A stretch of DNA of 64,000 nt from Bacillus cereus group sp. RP43 (GCF_040459645.1 NZ_JARVHQ010000001.1:3658001-3722000), one strand, 5' to 3'; shown: positions 35,740 to 45,666, numbered from the stretch's first letter. Made by a program: numbers and translations. The notes: generated by a model from the sequence alone, not told the origin.

Positions 35740-36046
35740 TAAAGTGAAACTTTCTTTTGCGTTTTTTTGCAAAAAGATTAGCCTGAACCAATCAGGTCCC
35801 TACGGCTGGTTCGCCCTTTTCTTCTTCGCTTTTCCCTCTACCAGCCGTTGGGACGGGGTAAAGTGAAACTTTCTTTTGTGTGATTTTTGCAAAAAATCAG
35901 CCTGAACCAATCGGGCTCTTACGGCTTGTTTGCTCTTTCTTCTCTGCTTATCCCCCACCAGCCGTTGGGGCGGGGTAAAGTGAAACTTTCTTTTGCAGTT
36001 TTTTCGTAAAAGATCAACCTGAACTAATTAAGCTCTTATACCATTC
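35740..36046 (+). repeat. Tandem array of bcr-type repeats (2.6 copies)
   Basis: Copies start at 35740, 35859 and 35976 with TAAAGTGAAACTTTCTTTTG, giving unit lengths of 119 and 117 bp; the third fades out near 36046. Each full copy has CCTGAACCAATCGGG(T/C)... and ends ACCAGCCGTTGGG(G/A)CGGGG, complementary to the internal CGGCTGGTT, so units can fold. The head matches bcr1 but the body differs. The 509-bp gap between ypjD and ypjC otherwise holds only AT-rich sequence. Confidence 0.8.
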
Positions 36047-36139
36047 TCTATTTTTACTAGCAACTAGAAATAACTTATTATTATGTTTTATCGTTTAAGG
36101 GGAGCAATGCAATCATTACATAATTAGGGGGATTTCTAA

Positions 36140-37021
36140 ATGACATCAAATTTGAAGATTCGAAATATCATTTTTATTTTAATCGGTTCCGCTATTTTTT
36201 CTTTCGGTATTGTGAATATCAATATTGAAAACCATCTTGCAGAGGGTGGATTTACCGGCATTACGCTATTATTATATTTTAAATTTTCACTTGATCCTTC
36301 CTATACAAACTTAATTTTAAACGTCCCTCTATTTTTCATTGGCTGGAAATTACTCGGCCGAACAACATTTTTATACACATTAATCGGTACATTTAGCGTC
36401 TCTTTATTCCTTTGGGTGTTTCAGCGCTACGAGATTCTCAACTTACATTTAAACTTGCAAAATGATATGACACTGGCTGCTTTATTCGCTGGGGCATTTA
36501 TCGGTATTGGACTTGGAATTATATTCAAATACGGCGGGACTACTGGCGGTGTTGATATTATCGCAAGACTGGCTCACAAATATGTTGGCTGGAGTATGGG
36601 AAAAACGATGTTTATGTTTGATGCCGTCGTTATCATTATCTCTATTCTTACATATTTATCATATCGAGAAGGTATGTATACGTTAGTTGCTGTATTTATC
36701 GGTGCTAAGGTTATTGATTTTATGCAAGAAGGAGCTTATGCAGCAAAAGGAGCAACTATCATTTCTGATAAAAACGATGAAATTGCTTCAAAAATTTTAT
36801 CAGAAATGGAGCGCGGAGCAACCTTTTTAAAAGCAGTTGGATCCTATACGAAAGTTGAACGAAATGTACTATATTGTGTTGTTGCAAAAAACGAAATCGT
36901 GAAATTAAAAAATATCATTATTTCAGTAGATCCTCACGCCTTTGTTGCTGTAAGTGATGTACATGATGTCGTCGGCGAAGGATTTACACTAGATGAAAAT
37001 AAAAATCCGTTACATAATTAG
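36140..37021 (+). CDS. ypjC: YitT-family membrane protein YpjC
   Basis: 293 residues. Five or six hydrophobic segments of the YitT/DUF161 type (FILIGSAIFSFGIVNINIEN; GIGLGIIFKYGGTTGGVDII) are followed by a soluble DUF2179 domain (KGATIISDKNDEIASKILSE ... VVAKNEIVKLKNII). Transport function suspected but unknown. The ATG follows TTAGGGGGATTTCTAA. Divergent from ypjD across the repeat array. Confidence 0.9.
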   Translation: MTSNLKIRNIIFILIGSAIFSFGIVNINIENHLAEGGFTGITLLLYFKFSLDPSYTNLILNVPLFFIGWKLLGRTTFLYTLIGTFSVSLFLWVFQRYEILNLHLNLQNDMTLAALFAGAFIGIGLGIIFKYGGTTGGVDIIARLAHKYVGWSMGKTMFMFDAVVIIISILTYLSYREGMYTLVAVFIGAKVIDFMQEGAYAAKGATIISDKNDEIASKILSEMERGATFLKAVGSYTKVERNVLYCVVAKNEIVKLKNIIISVDPHAFVAVSDVHDVVGEGFTLDENKNPLHN

Positions 37022-37027
37022 ATTCAA

Positions 37028-37053
37028 CTAGAAAAGCTCTTTAGCTTTTCTAG
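37028..37053. terminator. Bidirectional terminator between ypjC and the UDG gene
   Basis: CTAGAAAAGC TCTTTA GCTTTTCTAG hairpin starting 7 nt after the ypjC stop, followed by TTTTTTATT on the plus strand; it touches the stop of the convergent gene. Confidence 0.78.
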
Positions 37054-37700
37054 TTTTTTATTACATATCTTTTAAGTTTCTCCAAATCCTCATAAATGAG
37101 CTCCAATAAACTCCGATTATAAAAAATTGAAGCTGGATGAAAAGTAGGAAATATATTATATTCTTTTTCAGTCCATATAAATTCTGTACCGCTACTATCT
37201 TTTAATTGCTGCACGGGTTGTTTTAACAATTCGCCATGAACATCCGTAATTTTATTATTTTTACCAACTAAACGCTGTAATGCAATATTACCAAGTGTAA
37301 CAATAACAGGCGGCTGTATAAGTTCCAACTCATAATCTAACAAAGGTGCATGGGCAAGTATTTCTCCTTGATTTGGCGTTCTATTATACCTTTTCTGTAG
37401 TATTTCGCCATTTCGTTCCCTTTTCTCTCTCCATTTATAAGGTCTACTTCGAACCGCACTCGTAATATATACTTCTTCCCTTGTAACGTGAATACGTTCT
37501 AAAAACTCCATTAAATGCTTTCCTGCTCTCCCGCTAAACGGAATACCATTATGAATTTCTGTTTCACCAGGCGCTTCTCCAACGAGCATCAATTTCGGAT
37601 TTCTAGGGCCCTTCCCACTTAAAAAACCTTCTAATTGGTATGTAGCACTTCGCTCCCTCACTTGTTTAATTAAATGATTTGGATATTCTATGTCTGTCAC
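37050..37700 (-). CDS. Uracil-DNA glycosylase-superfamily protein without Fe-S cysteines
   Basis: 216 residues with the family 4-type active-site motif LVGEAPGETEIHNGIPFSGRAG and the C-terminal FPTFHPASIFYN motif. Family 4 enzymes hold a 4Fe-4S cluster through four cysteines, yet this protein contains no cysteine at all, so it belongs to a cluster-free branch. Uracil excision is inferred from the fold motifs only. The ATG at 37700 follows GAAAGAAGGTGACAG-like purines. Confidence 0.82.
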   Translation of the reverse strand: MTDIEYPNHLIKQVRERSATYQLEGFLSGKGPRNPKLMLVGEAPGETEIHNGIPFSGRAGKHLMEFLERIHVTREEVYITSAVRSRPYKWREKRERNGEILQKRYNRTPNQGEILAHAPLLDYELELIQPPVIVTLGNIALQRLVGKNNKITDVHGELLKQPVQQLKDSSGTEFIWTEKEYNIFPTFHPASIFYNRSLLELIYEDLEKLKRYVIKN

Positions 37701-37803
37701 CTTCTTTCATCATTCCATACTTATCTTTTTTAAACTAGTTCTACACCCCATATTATCTCTATTATTTCCATTTATAACATATTATAAGATTCAATCCACA
37801 AAA

Positions 37804-37834
37804 CAAAAAAGACTATCATAATTGATAGTCTTTA
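37804..37834 (-). terminator. Terminator after the yugP-like gene
   Basis: GACTATCA TAAT TGATAGTC hairpin followed by TTTTTTG on the minus strand, directly past the protease stop at 37832. Confidence 0.78.
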
Positions 37835-38512
37835 ATCGTCGCTACGCTGCATACCAGTATAAATTAATACGAGACGTAATAATTCAAATACTGCTACAGC
37901 TGCTGCTGCTACATATGTTAATGCTGCCGCATTTAATACTTTACGAGCCTGACCGTACTCATCTGTTGATACGATACCAAGTGCTTCAATTTGTTGCATT
38001 GCACGTTTTGATGCATCAAACTCAACTGGTAATGTAACAAGTTGGAAAATAACACCTGCTGCCATTAAAATAATTCCTAATAACAACAAACCAGACATTT
38101 GTGCAAATACACCAATTAGGACAAAAACCCATGACATGTTTGAACCAAAATTAGCAACTGGCACTAACGAATGGCGTACACGCATGAAGTTATAATCTTT
38201 CGCATCTTGAATTGCGTGTCCTACTTCATGTGCTGCTACAGCTGTACCAGCAACTGAATGTCCATAATAGTTATCTGTTGATAATCGTACTGTTTTTGCT
38301 GTTGGATCGTAATGATCCGATAAATGACCTGGCGTTTCTTCTACAGCTACATTGTACAATCCATTTTCATCCAAAATTTTCCGAGCCACTTCCGCTCCTG
38401 TCATACCTGATGTTGAATAAACTTGTGAATACTTGCTATAGGCACTACGTACTTTTGACTGTGCATACAACGGTATGATCAAAATGATCGCGAAGTAAAT
38501 TAAATAAAACAT
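37832..38512 (-). CDS. yugP: Membrane zinc metallopeptidase, YugP family
   Basis: 226 residues. An N-terminal membrane helix, then HEVGH (in VAAHEVGHAIQDAKDYNF) as zinc site and two or three C-terminal helices. It resembles B. subtilis YugP (225 residues) including YDVTLPVEFDAS-like LPVEFDASKRA. The second of two adjacent ATGs is chosen because GGAGG then has 6-nt spacing. Substrate unknown. Confidence 0.9.
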   Translation of the reverse strand: MFYLIYFAIILIIPLYAQSKVRSAYSKYSQVYSTSGMTGAEVARKILDENGLYNVAVEETPGHLSDHYDPTAKTVRLSTDNYYGHSVAGTAVAAHEVGHAIQDAKDYNFMRVRHSLVPVANFGSNMSWVFVLIGVFAQMSGLLLLGIILMAAGVIFQLVTLPVEFDASKRAMQQIEALGIVSTDEYGQARKVLNAAALTYVAAAAVAVFELLRLVLIYTGMQRSDD

Positions 38513-38617
38513 CATAAACCTCCATTGAAGTTTTAATTATAGTACTTCTCATTCTATTTTTTTCTTACACCATTGTCAATAAATAAACCTTACAATCCGT
38601 ATCTTTGTTTATACGCA

Positions 38618-39403
38618 TTATCTATCTTTAGAATGCAAGTTACTTCTCCGCTTTTCTCTCTCCCCTTTATACTTTCTCCAGCCAACATACGTTAAAGTGA
38701 ACAAAATAAGTCCTCCAGTAATGGTCATAAACCAAATGAGAGAGGGAGCAATCTCATCTTTTTTTACTGTATGAAATATTTTTTGCAAATCACCTTTAAT
38801 AATCCCTAGTTGCATTTGTCCACCTTTCGTTTTTAACATAACGTTACGAAATTCATCCAAATAAGATAAATGTGCATTTACACGCTGCGCTTCGTTTTCT
38901 GGCAAGGCAATCATTAAACTAGGATAAATAATATTAAATTCATTTAAAAATGTATTTAGCGTCTGTTGGAACTGTCCATCATCGTCTTTTTCCATCGCCT
39001 TTTCTACTTGAGAAAAAGCATTCATTATCTTGCTTTCTCTTTCCATCCAAAGTGGCTGATATTTAGATACTTGTGCATCAACAGCAAGTTGTAACGCTAA
39101 CATATTATCCACTTTAACTTGCCTATCTAAATCTTCCGCGAGAGATTGTTTCGCCTTATCGTATGCTAAAGAAACGACTCTAATTTGTCCCGGAGTTACT
39201 TTTGAATTATTTTCATTTTCATTTGATAGAAATTGCTCTGAGAAATGGTGCAGTACTTGTATTGCCTTTTCATCTTCTTTTTTCTTCACTAACTGCAAAG
39301 AGTCATCTAGCAATCCAGTTAGTTCACTCCATTCTTCAGCATATATACGTACTGGAAACATTATAATTAGAAATGCTATCAGTCCAATTAATGTTCTCTT
39401 CAT
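38618..39403 (-). CDS. ypjB: Sporulation protein YpjB
   Basis: 261 residues from MKRTLIGLIA (ATG 39403, GGGGG upstream). A signal peptide (LIGLIAFLIIMFPVRIYAEE) leads into a helical extracytoplasmic region, and a C-terminal membrane helix (SLIWFMTITGGLILFTLTYVGW) precedes a basic tail. Matches the YpjB sporulation family of bacilli by architecture and locus. Precise role unknown. Confidence 0.85.
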   Translation of the reverse strand: MKRTLIGLIAFLIIMFPVRIYAEEWSELTGLLDDSLQLVKKKEDEKAIQVLHHFSEQFLSNENENNSKVTPGQIRVVSLAYDKAKQSLAEDLDRQVKVDNMLALQLAVDAQVSKYQPLWMERESKIMNAFSQVEKAMEKDDDGQFQQTLNTFLNEFNIIYPSLMIALPENEAQRVNAHLSYLDEFRNVMLKTKGGQMQLGIIKGDLQKIFHTVKKDEIAPSLIWFMTITGGLILFTLTYVGWRKYKGEREKRRSNLHSKDR

Positions 39404-39498
39404 CCCGGTCCCCCCTATAACTACTAGTACAAAATATGTGGAATTGGACAAGAATAGAACAGAACAAAACCAAAAAATATATTATCTCTATGAAAATA

Positions 39499-39528
39499 AA
39501 AAAATTCTCTTTAAACAGAGAATTTTTT
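39499..39528 (-). terminator. Terminator after the DUF1461 gene
   Basis: AAATTCTCT GTTTAAA AGAGAATTTT hairpin, T-rich on the minus strand; it overlaps the gene's stop codon region at 39511. Confidence 0.7.
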
Positions 39529-40197
39529 CTTTGAAACCCTTTTCTTTTTCACTAAATATTTATACACACCGTAACAAAGTATGCTACCACCTAAAATCAA
39601 TAACAAAATAACACATGCAGCATGCATAAAGAATTCTTCCGGTAACATTAAAATAACCGGATCTGTTTCAATATCAAACATCCAATAATCATTGCTAAAT
39701 AAAAGCTTATGAAATAATACGAAACTCTTTTCAAAATTAATCGCAATTGGTAATGTAAGAGCTATTGGAAAAATAATTGTAAGAATCGCTCCGTGAAGTA
39801 AAAACTTTTCTTTTTTCTTTTTTAATAAATACGCTCCTCCTAATACAGCAATTACAATCGTTCCATACATTACATATTGAATCTTTACTAAAACATTTTT
39901 AACATCCACAAAATGAATGCGTCCATTTGTGGACATATCTAATGTCGGCAATTGTAATACACCTTCATAGAACGGCGATAAATATGTAATAAGCACATCG
40001 TAGTTTCTCTTAATTTCATCTTTCGTCATATCCGCTAAATCTGGAATATTTAAAAAATCAATTTCAAAATAATACAACCATTTTCCATATACAACTACCG
40101 TTGTCGCGAGAGCGAAAATAGAAAATGCTATGCTATATGAAACAACTAAAGTGATCAATCGATCCAATATGTTTATACCACTCTTATTTTTCTTCAT
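39511..40197 (-). CDS. DUF1461 (TIGR01906) integral membrane protein
   Basis: 228 residues with four hydrophobic segments: near 15-40, 105-125, 135-152 and 192-215. Between the first two lies an extracytoplasmic loop with ADMTKDEIKRNYDVLITYL and HFVDVKNV, the pattern of the TIGR01906/DUF1461 family. The C-terminus is strongly basic. Function unknown. It does not belong to the B. subtilis ypjA-ypjB order I know, so it may be an insertion relative to that genome. Confidence 0.82.
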   Translation of the reverse strand: MKKNKSGINILDRLITLVVSYSIAFSIFALATTVVVYGKWLYYFEIDFLNIPDLADMTKDEIKRNYDVLITYLSPFYEGVLQLPTLDMSTNGRIHFVDVKNVLVKIQYVMYGTIVIAVLGGAYLLKKKKEKFLLHGAILTIIFPIALTLPIAINFEKSFVLFHKLLFSNDYWMFDIETDPVILMLPEEFFMHAACVILLLILGGSILCYGVYKYLVKKKRVSKKKFSV

Positions 40198-40222
40198 TTT
40201 CTCCCCCTAAATATCATCACCA

Positions 40223-40795
40223 TCATAAAGAAAACTGTTTTCGGTTCTCACGTAAGCAATAATAATATGTGATACACAATACAGCAATACTTAGCCAAAA
40301 CGTAAAATAACCAATTTTCTCTACAAACAAATGCATAATTCCGTATCTCGGCATTTGCCAAAATAAATAATCAATTGCATCATTATGTAACGTCCATATG
40401 CCAGCTACAATGAAATGCCATTTTTTTATCCGGTAAAACGGAGCATATAACACTCCCTGCACCGCCATTGCAAAATGAGATAACATTAACATATATCCCA
40501 TAAGACCAATAGGACCTTTTACATAAATCAAAACCCCATTTACAACAACAGCCCAAATACCATATTTTATTAAAGTAACTATCGCTAACGCCTCTATTAA
40601 TCCCCAGTTCTTCTTTATCAAAAAAGCAATTAGAACAAAGACAAAAAAGAGACTCGCCATAGGACTATCTGGTACAAACGGCCAAAATATAGGTGAGGTT
40701 TCTTTTAATTGATTTCCATACCATATGAATCCGTAAATTGTACCTAATATGTTAACAACCAATAAAAATAATAGTACCGAACGTTGCCTTAACAT
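40223..40795 (-). CDS. ypjA: YpjA, DUF1405 membrane protein
   Basis: At least 190 residues from MLRQRSVLLF; five or more membrane helices and the DUF1405 signature NILGTIYGFIWYG ... IWTLHNDAIDYLFWQMPRYG. The open frame continues upstream to 40957 inside qcrC. No in-frame start has a good ribosome site: TTG at 40840 has GAAAG 7 nt before it, and ATG at 40891 has none, so the true start may lie up to 15 codons further upstream. A TATAAT near 40870 with TTGATG 15 bp upstream is a possible promoter. Function unknown. Confidence 0.8.
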   Translation of the reverse strand: MLRQRSVLLFLLVVNILGTIYGFIWYGNQLKETSPIFWPFVPDSPMASLFFVFVLIAFLIKKNWGLIEALAIVTLIKYGIWAVVVNGVLIYVKGPIGLMGYMLMLSHFAMAVQGVLYAPFYRIKKWHFIVAGIWTLHNDAIDYLFWQMPRYGIMHLFVEKIGYFTFWLSIAVLCITYYYCLRENRKQFSL

Positions 40796-40895
40796 TGCAT
40801 ACAAGTAAACCAAGCTGTATGTCCAACACCTTTCAAACAAAGTAATTCTTTCATCGAACTCTACTCTATTATATAGCAAACTTTCCTTCATCAAA

Positions 40896-40931
40896 ATAAA
40901 AAGCTGACTACAGATTTTGTAGTCAGCTTTT
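40896..40931 (-). terminator. qcrABC terminator
   Basis: AAAGCTGACTACA/TGTAGTCAGCTTT stem with a short loop followed by TTTTATTTTG on the minus strand, just past the qcrC stop. Confidence 0.85.
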
Positions 40932-40934
40932 CGA

Positions 40935-41702
40935 TTATTTTTTATTATACTTTGCAACGAATTCCGAAAGCTTTTTCAGTTCTTCATCTGTACCTTTAAA
41001 TACCCCTTTAGGCATTGAACCTTTTCCATCTTTCGCAATTTTAGCGATTTCTTCTGGTTTTAAAGTTAAGTTTTGCAAAGCCGGTGCTGCCGCCCCGCCC
41101 TGTAAATTGTCACCATGACATGTTAAACAAGTATTCTTTTGCATTAACTTGTAGCCGTCATCATTTTTATCAACTGGTGCTGTTTTTACAATTGCTCCTT
41201 GTTTTTTTGCAGCTTCCCAGTCGTGATGTGCTACAGATTCCCAAGTTAAGAAGATAATCGATGCAATTGCTAAAAGCATAAACCCCGTTGCTACAGGACG
41301 CTTCAATGGCGCTCTTTCTGGGCCTCGATCTAGAAACGGAGCTAATAGTAACGCTCCAAACGCAATCCCCGGCATAATAAACGCACCAATTACAGTAAAT
41401 GAGCCTGAAGCATACGAATACTTTAATAACTGATACAAGAATAAGAAATACCAATCTGGAAGTGGTATATACCCTGCATCTGTAGGATCCGCCATTCTCT
41501 CAAGCGGTGACGGATGCGCCACTGTTAAACATAAATAACCGATTAAAAAAACTGCACCAACCATCCATTCTTTTAACAAGAAATTCGGCCAAAACGCTTC
41601 TGTTTTCCCTGGATATTCAGAATAATCTTTTGGAATATTTGGTTTCCGAGCTACTGGTACCCGAGAATCTCCTACAAACTTCATCCCTTTGCCGCGATGC
41701 AT
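40935..41702 (-). CDS. qcrC: Menaquinol:cytochrome c reductase, cytochrome b/c subunit
   Basis: 255 residues. The N-terminal half is the subunit IV-like part of cytochrome b (PSPLERMADPTDAGYIPLPD, WYFLFLYQLLKY). The C-terminal half is a membrane-anchored cytochrome c with one heme site, CLTCH, near residue 197. This fusion is characteristic of Bacillus bc complexes. Third gene of qcrABC; a few AGGGAGG-type bases lie before the ATG. Confidence 0.96.
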   Translation of the reverse strand: MHRGKGMKFVGDSRVPVARKPNIPKDYSEYPGKTEAFWPNFLLKEWMVGAVFLIGYLCLTVAHPSPLERMADPTDAGYIPLPDWYFLFLYQLLKYSYASGSFTVIGAFIMPGIAFGALLLAPFLDRGPERAPLKRPVATGFMLLAIASIIFLTWESVAHHDWEAAKKQGAIVKTAPVDKNDDGYKLMQKNTCLTCHGDNLQGGAAAPALQNLTLKPEEIAKIAKDGKGSMPKGVFKGTDEELKKLSEFVAKYNKK

Positions 41703-41745
41703 AATCTCCCTCCTTTTGTTCTTTCCCCTTTAATTTAGCAATCTC

Positions 41746-42420
41746 TTATAACGGACCGGAAATACCTTGTTTGCGAATCATGATGAAGTGGAAGGCCATT
41801 AAACCTAGAAGTGCTGCTGGTAAGAAGAAGACGTGAATAGCAAAGAAGCGAGTTAATGTTTGAGCGCCAACAATTTCGGAATGACCAGCGAGTAATGTTT
41901 TAATATAAGGACCAATGAGCGGCGTTTGCTCTGCGATTTGAATCCCTACTTTCGTAGCAAATAACGCTTTCATATCCCATGGTAATAAATATCCGGTAAA
42001 ACCAAGACCTAACATAACAAAGAAAATAAGAACACCAACAATCCAGTTTAACTCACGAGGCTTTTTATACGCACCTTGGAAGAAAACTCTGAGTGTATGT
42101 AAAAACATCATTACAATTACGAGACTAGCGCCCCAGTGGTGCATACCACGAACAATTTGCCCGTATGCAACTTCATTTTGTAAATAGTAAACCGATTCCC
42201 AAGCATTTTTAATATCAGGCACATAATACATCGTTAAAAACATTCCAGACAAAATTTGAATTACGGTAACGAAAAAGGTAAGTCCTCCAAAGCAATAGAC
42301 GAATGCAGAAAAGTGATGCGCCGGGTTAACATGCTCAGGTACTTCATGATCAGCGATATCACGCCATATCGGTGTAATATCTAAACGTTCGTCCACCCAA
42401 TCATAAATTTTATTTAACAT
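41746..42420 (-). CDS. qcrB: Menaquinol:cytochrome c reductase, cytochrome b subunit
   Basis: 224 residues, b6-type. Two pairs of heme-ligand histidines are carried by HHFSAF/HHWGAS and HTLRVF/HVFFLP segments, and the Qo-site glycine run GFTGYLLPWD is present. It starts at ATG 42420, adjoining the qcrA stop at 42421 with no gap. Integral membrane. Confidence 0.96.
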   Translation of the reverse strand: MLNKIYDWVDERLDITPIWRDIADHEVPEHVNPAHHFSAFVYCFGGLTFFVTVIQILSGMFLTMYYVPDIKNAWESVYYLQNEVAYGQIVRGMHHWGASLVIVMMFLHTLRVFFQGAYKKPRELNWIVGVLIFFVMLGLGFTGYLLPWDMKALFATKVGIQIAEQTPLIGPYIKTLLAGHSEIVGAQTLTRFFAIHVFFLPAALLGLMAFHFIMIRKQGISGPL

Positions 42421-42933
42421 CTACTTTGCACCCCCTTTTGGCTTCGCTTTTCCTAAATAAAGTGTTCCATCTTTTACTTTGGATTCGTATACGTCAAGCG
42501 GAGCAAGAGGCGGTGTGCCTTTAATGTTCATCCCATCTTTTGTGTAACGTCCCCCGTGACATGGGCAAAAGAATTGATTAGGATGTGCTTTGTCCGAATT
42601 CCAGTTCACTGTACAACCTAAATGTTTACACACTGGAGAAAATGCAACGATGTCTCCGCTTTCATCTTTATGCACCCAAGCAGATTTTGGCTCTTCAGAC
42701 TTGTACCATCCGTCAACCTGCTTCACCTTAAAATCGAAGCGCTTCGGTTCTGTTGTAATATCCTTTACTTGTGCAACAGCTACCATATCTGTTCCCGCTT
42801 CTTTTCTTAACACCGGATCAAGCGCAAACCGCGTCATCGGCATTAAAATACCCGCTGCCATAAAGCCTCCTACCCCTGTAAGTGTGTAATTTAAAAATTG
42901 TCTTCTTGACACACGATGTTCTTTCTCGCTCAC
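42421..42933 (-). CDS. qcrA: Menaquinol:cytochrome c reductase, Rieske iron-sulfur subunit
   Basis: 170 residues. A twin-arginine-like start (SRRQFLNYTLTGVGG) with a membrane anchor, then the 2Fe-2S site C102-K-H104-L-G-C107 and C123-P-C125-H126-G-G. It passes electrons from menaquinol to cytochrome c. First gene of qcrABC. Confidence 0.97.
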   Translation of the reverse strand: MSEKEHRVSRRQFLNYTLTGVGGFMAAGILMPMTRFALDPVLRKEAGTDMVAVAQVKDITTEPKRFDFKVKQVDGWYKSEEPKSAWVHKDESGDIVAFSPVCKHLGCTVNWNSDKAHPNQFFCPCHGGRYTKDGMNIKGTPPLAPLDVYESKVKDGTLYLGKAKPKGGAK

Positions 42934-43074
42934 GAAAATTTCCCCCCTCTATCAGAAATTGTCCCCTCGTGAAAAAATTATATAAAAAATAAAAACTAGG
43001 ACACTATCATGATATAATACCCTCTTGTATAGGTCAATATCATACTACTCATAATAATAAGAACTTTCTGTTTA

Positions 43075-43533
43075 TTATTCTTTTACCCATCTTTCTTCCA
43101 ACATTACCATAATATTTTTTATATGGGCACGAATAACCTCTCTTTTCGCCTGGTCACTAAATTGCTCTAATGATAACGATGGGAACCAAAATAAATCTCC
43201 CTGTAACTCTTGCATATCTTCTTTCCATGAAAAATCACTTGTAACATAAGCAATATGCTTAAAGCCTTGACTTTGTAAATGATCTGTCCATTCTTGCAAA
43301 CGGTCTTTTTCATTCTTTTGGCTCTCTACCAAATACGTAAATGCGGGCAGTAAAAGCACTCTTCCTTTATACTCCCTTTCCAACTCCATACTCAAAGCCT
43401 CAATAAACTCACCTTGCTCTACGACCATTTTCATTTCTTTTGCTGCCGAAATAGACAGAAGGGGTATAATCCCTGTATCTACATACTCCCTTGCTTGCTC
43501 AAACTGTTCCACATCTTTTACAATCCATTTCAC
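43075..43533 (-). CDS. ypiF: YpiF, DUF2487 family
   Basis: 152 residues starting at GTG 43533 (MKWIVKDVEQFEQAREYVDT), chosen because GGAGGGG lies 7 nt upstream and B. subtilis YpiF starts the same way. A soluble alpha/beta protein with LLLPAFTYLVES and HIAYVTSDFSW. It precedes qcrABC in many bacilli. Function unknown. Confidence 0.86.
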   Translation of the reverse strand: MKWIVKDVEQFEQAREYVDTGIIPLLSISAAKEMKMVVEQGEFIEALSMELEREYKGRVLLLPAFTYLVESQKNEKDRLQEWTDHLQSQGFKHIAYVTSDFSWKEDMQELQGDLFWFPSLSLEQFSDQAKREVIRAHIKNIMVMLEERWVKE

Positions 43534-43605
43534 CTTTTCTCCCCTCCTCCACTTCAAATGACAGAACTTTCACTTTATATATATTAAACCATACTAAAAG
43601 AGGTA

Positions 43606-43643
43606 AAAAAAGAAAAACTACCCAAGATAGGTAGTTTTTCTTA
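43606..43643 (-). terminator. Terminator after ypiA-ypiB
   Basis: AAGAAAAACTACC/GGTAGTTTTTCTT 13-bp stem with a TATCTTG-type loop; T-rich on the minus strand. It separates ypiB from ypiF. Confidence 0.82.
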
Positions 43644-43686
43644 AAAAAGTCCGAAATTTGTAAAAATTTAATAATCCAAATAAATT

Positions 43687-44280
<594 letters not shown>

Positions 44281-44296
44281 TCAGTTTCCTTCCAAC

Positions 44297-45559
44297 TTAT
44301 GAAAAATCCTCTAAATTATATAACAACTCTTCAATATGAATTTGTGTCGGGTCTAGTTGTAATAACTGAGTAAACACTTCTTTCGCCTCTTTTCGCATTC
44401 CTTCTTCCAATAAGAAATAACCGTACTCTTCCAAGAAGTCTGGATGATTCTTAAAAGAAGTATATGCACTTTCATAGTGCTTTAATGCATCCGAATACAT
44501 TTCTAATTGCTTTTTTGCAAACGCAAGATCCCAAAGTAGTTGTGTATCTGGCTCTCCGCTATCAATAGCACGCTCTACAACTGTGATTAACTCTTCATAC
44601 TTTTCTTGTCCTTTTAAAATATACGCATATTTTAATATTGCACCTAAATGTCCTGGATCTAACTCAAGCGCTTTTTGAAGCACTTCCTCTGCCTCTGCTA
44701 CTTTTCCTAATTTAGCTGCAATGTTCGCTAATTCTACATAAAACGGAACAGCAAGCTCATCTACTTTAATTCCTTCTTGAAGTGTTTCATAGCTTTCTTG
44801 AAGCATTCCTTCTTTTTCATAGCTTTTCGCTAAATACATGTATAGTGATGCGTACTCAGGATCTAATTCTTTTAGTTCTTGCCAAGCACCAATTGCTCTT
44901 TGATATTCTTCTCCTTGATATAATGTGAAAGCATATCCAAATAAGGAGTGAATATCTTTTTGCTCTTCTAAGCCTGCTTCATAGTAAGAGATCGCTTCTT
45001 CCCAGTTTCCAATTGCACTTAACGTTTCTGCGAGACGAAGTGCAATGACAACACCACCCATAACTTTATGTTCTGCTAGTAACGATTCATAATAAGTGAT
45101 CGCCTTTTGCTCTTCACCTTTACTACTATATAATTCTGCTAACCCAAACGTAATAACAGGTTCGTCTGGCATCATTTCTTTCGCCTTTAATAGTTTTTGT
45201 TCTGCTACATCATCAAAACCTTGCATTTGGAATAAATCCGCTACAAGTAATAACGATTGAACATATAAATCATCGTTTTCTGGAATATCATGAAGCACTT
45301 CAATCGCTTCATCTTCTTTGTCTAGATCAATATATAATTCTGCTAAAAATACCGTAAATTCACTTTCTTCCGGATATAGCAAGCGTAAGTCTTCAGTAAT
45401 TGTTAACGCCTCATCCATAAACCCAAGTGTATGATAGTAACGAGCGATATCATACTTCTCTTCATCATTAGCAACTCGTAGTTGTTCTTTTAATAATTGT
45501 AATCCTTTTTCTGCTTCACCGTTTTCAATATAAGAAACAGCTTGTTCAAACTTTTGCAT
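44297..45559 (-). CDS. ypiA: TPR-repeat protein YpiA
   Basis: 420 residues made almost wholly of tetratricopeptide-like helices (for example AEEVLQKALELDPGHLGAIL, AIAYYESLL-type repeats). No membrane segment. The ATG at 45559 follows AAAGGAGACGTTT; the longer frame is rejected. B. subtilis ypiA lies in the same place after the aromatic genes. Probably a scaffold or regulatory protein. Confidence 0.9.
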   Translation of the reverse strand: MQKFEQAVSYIENGEAEKGLQLLKEQLRVANDEEKYDIARYYHTLGFMDEALTITEDLRLLYPEESEFTVFLAELYIDLDKEDEAIEVLHDIPENDDLYVQSLLLVADLFQMQGFDDVAEQKLLKAKEMMPDEPVITFGLAELYSSKGEEQKAITYYESLLAEHKVMGGVVIALRLAETLSAIGNWEEAISYYEAGLEEQKDIHSLFGYAFTLYQGEEYQRAIGAWQELKELDPEYASLYMYLAKSYEKEGMLQESYETLQEGIKVDELAVPFYVELANIAAKLGKVAEAEEVLQKALELDPGHLGAILKYAYILKGQEKYEELITVVERAIDSGEPDTQLLWDLAFAKKQLEMYSDALKHYESAYTSFKNHPDFLEEYGYFLLEEGMRKEAKEVFTQLLQLDPTQIHIEELLYNLEDFS

Positions 45560-45666
45560 AAACGTCTCCTTTAATTCAAAAAATATTCTCTTCTGTTCAT
45601 TTATCATAAGCAACTAGGTGTAAGAACGCAACCTTTTGAGTGAACTGCCTCTTCCTGTACTTTCTC

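Noticed and set aside
35740..36046. Possible CRISPR or insertion sequence because of ~118-bp periodic repeats
   Set aside because: There is no short repeat/unique spacer pattern and no transposase; the units match bcr-type repeats.
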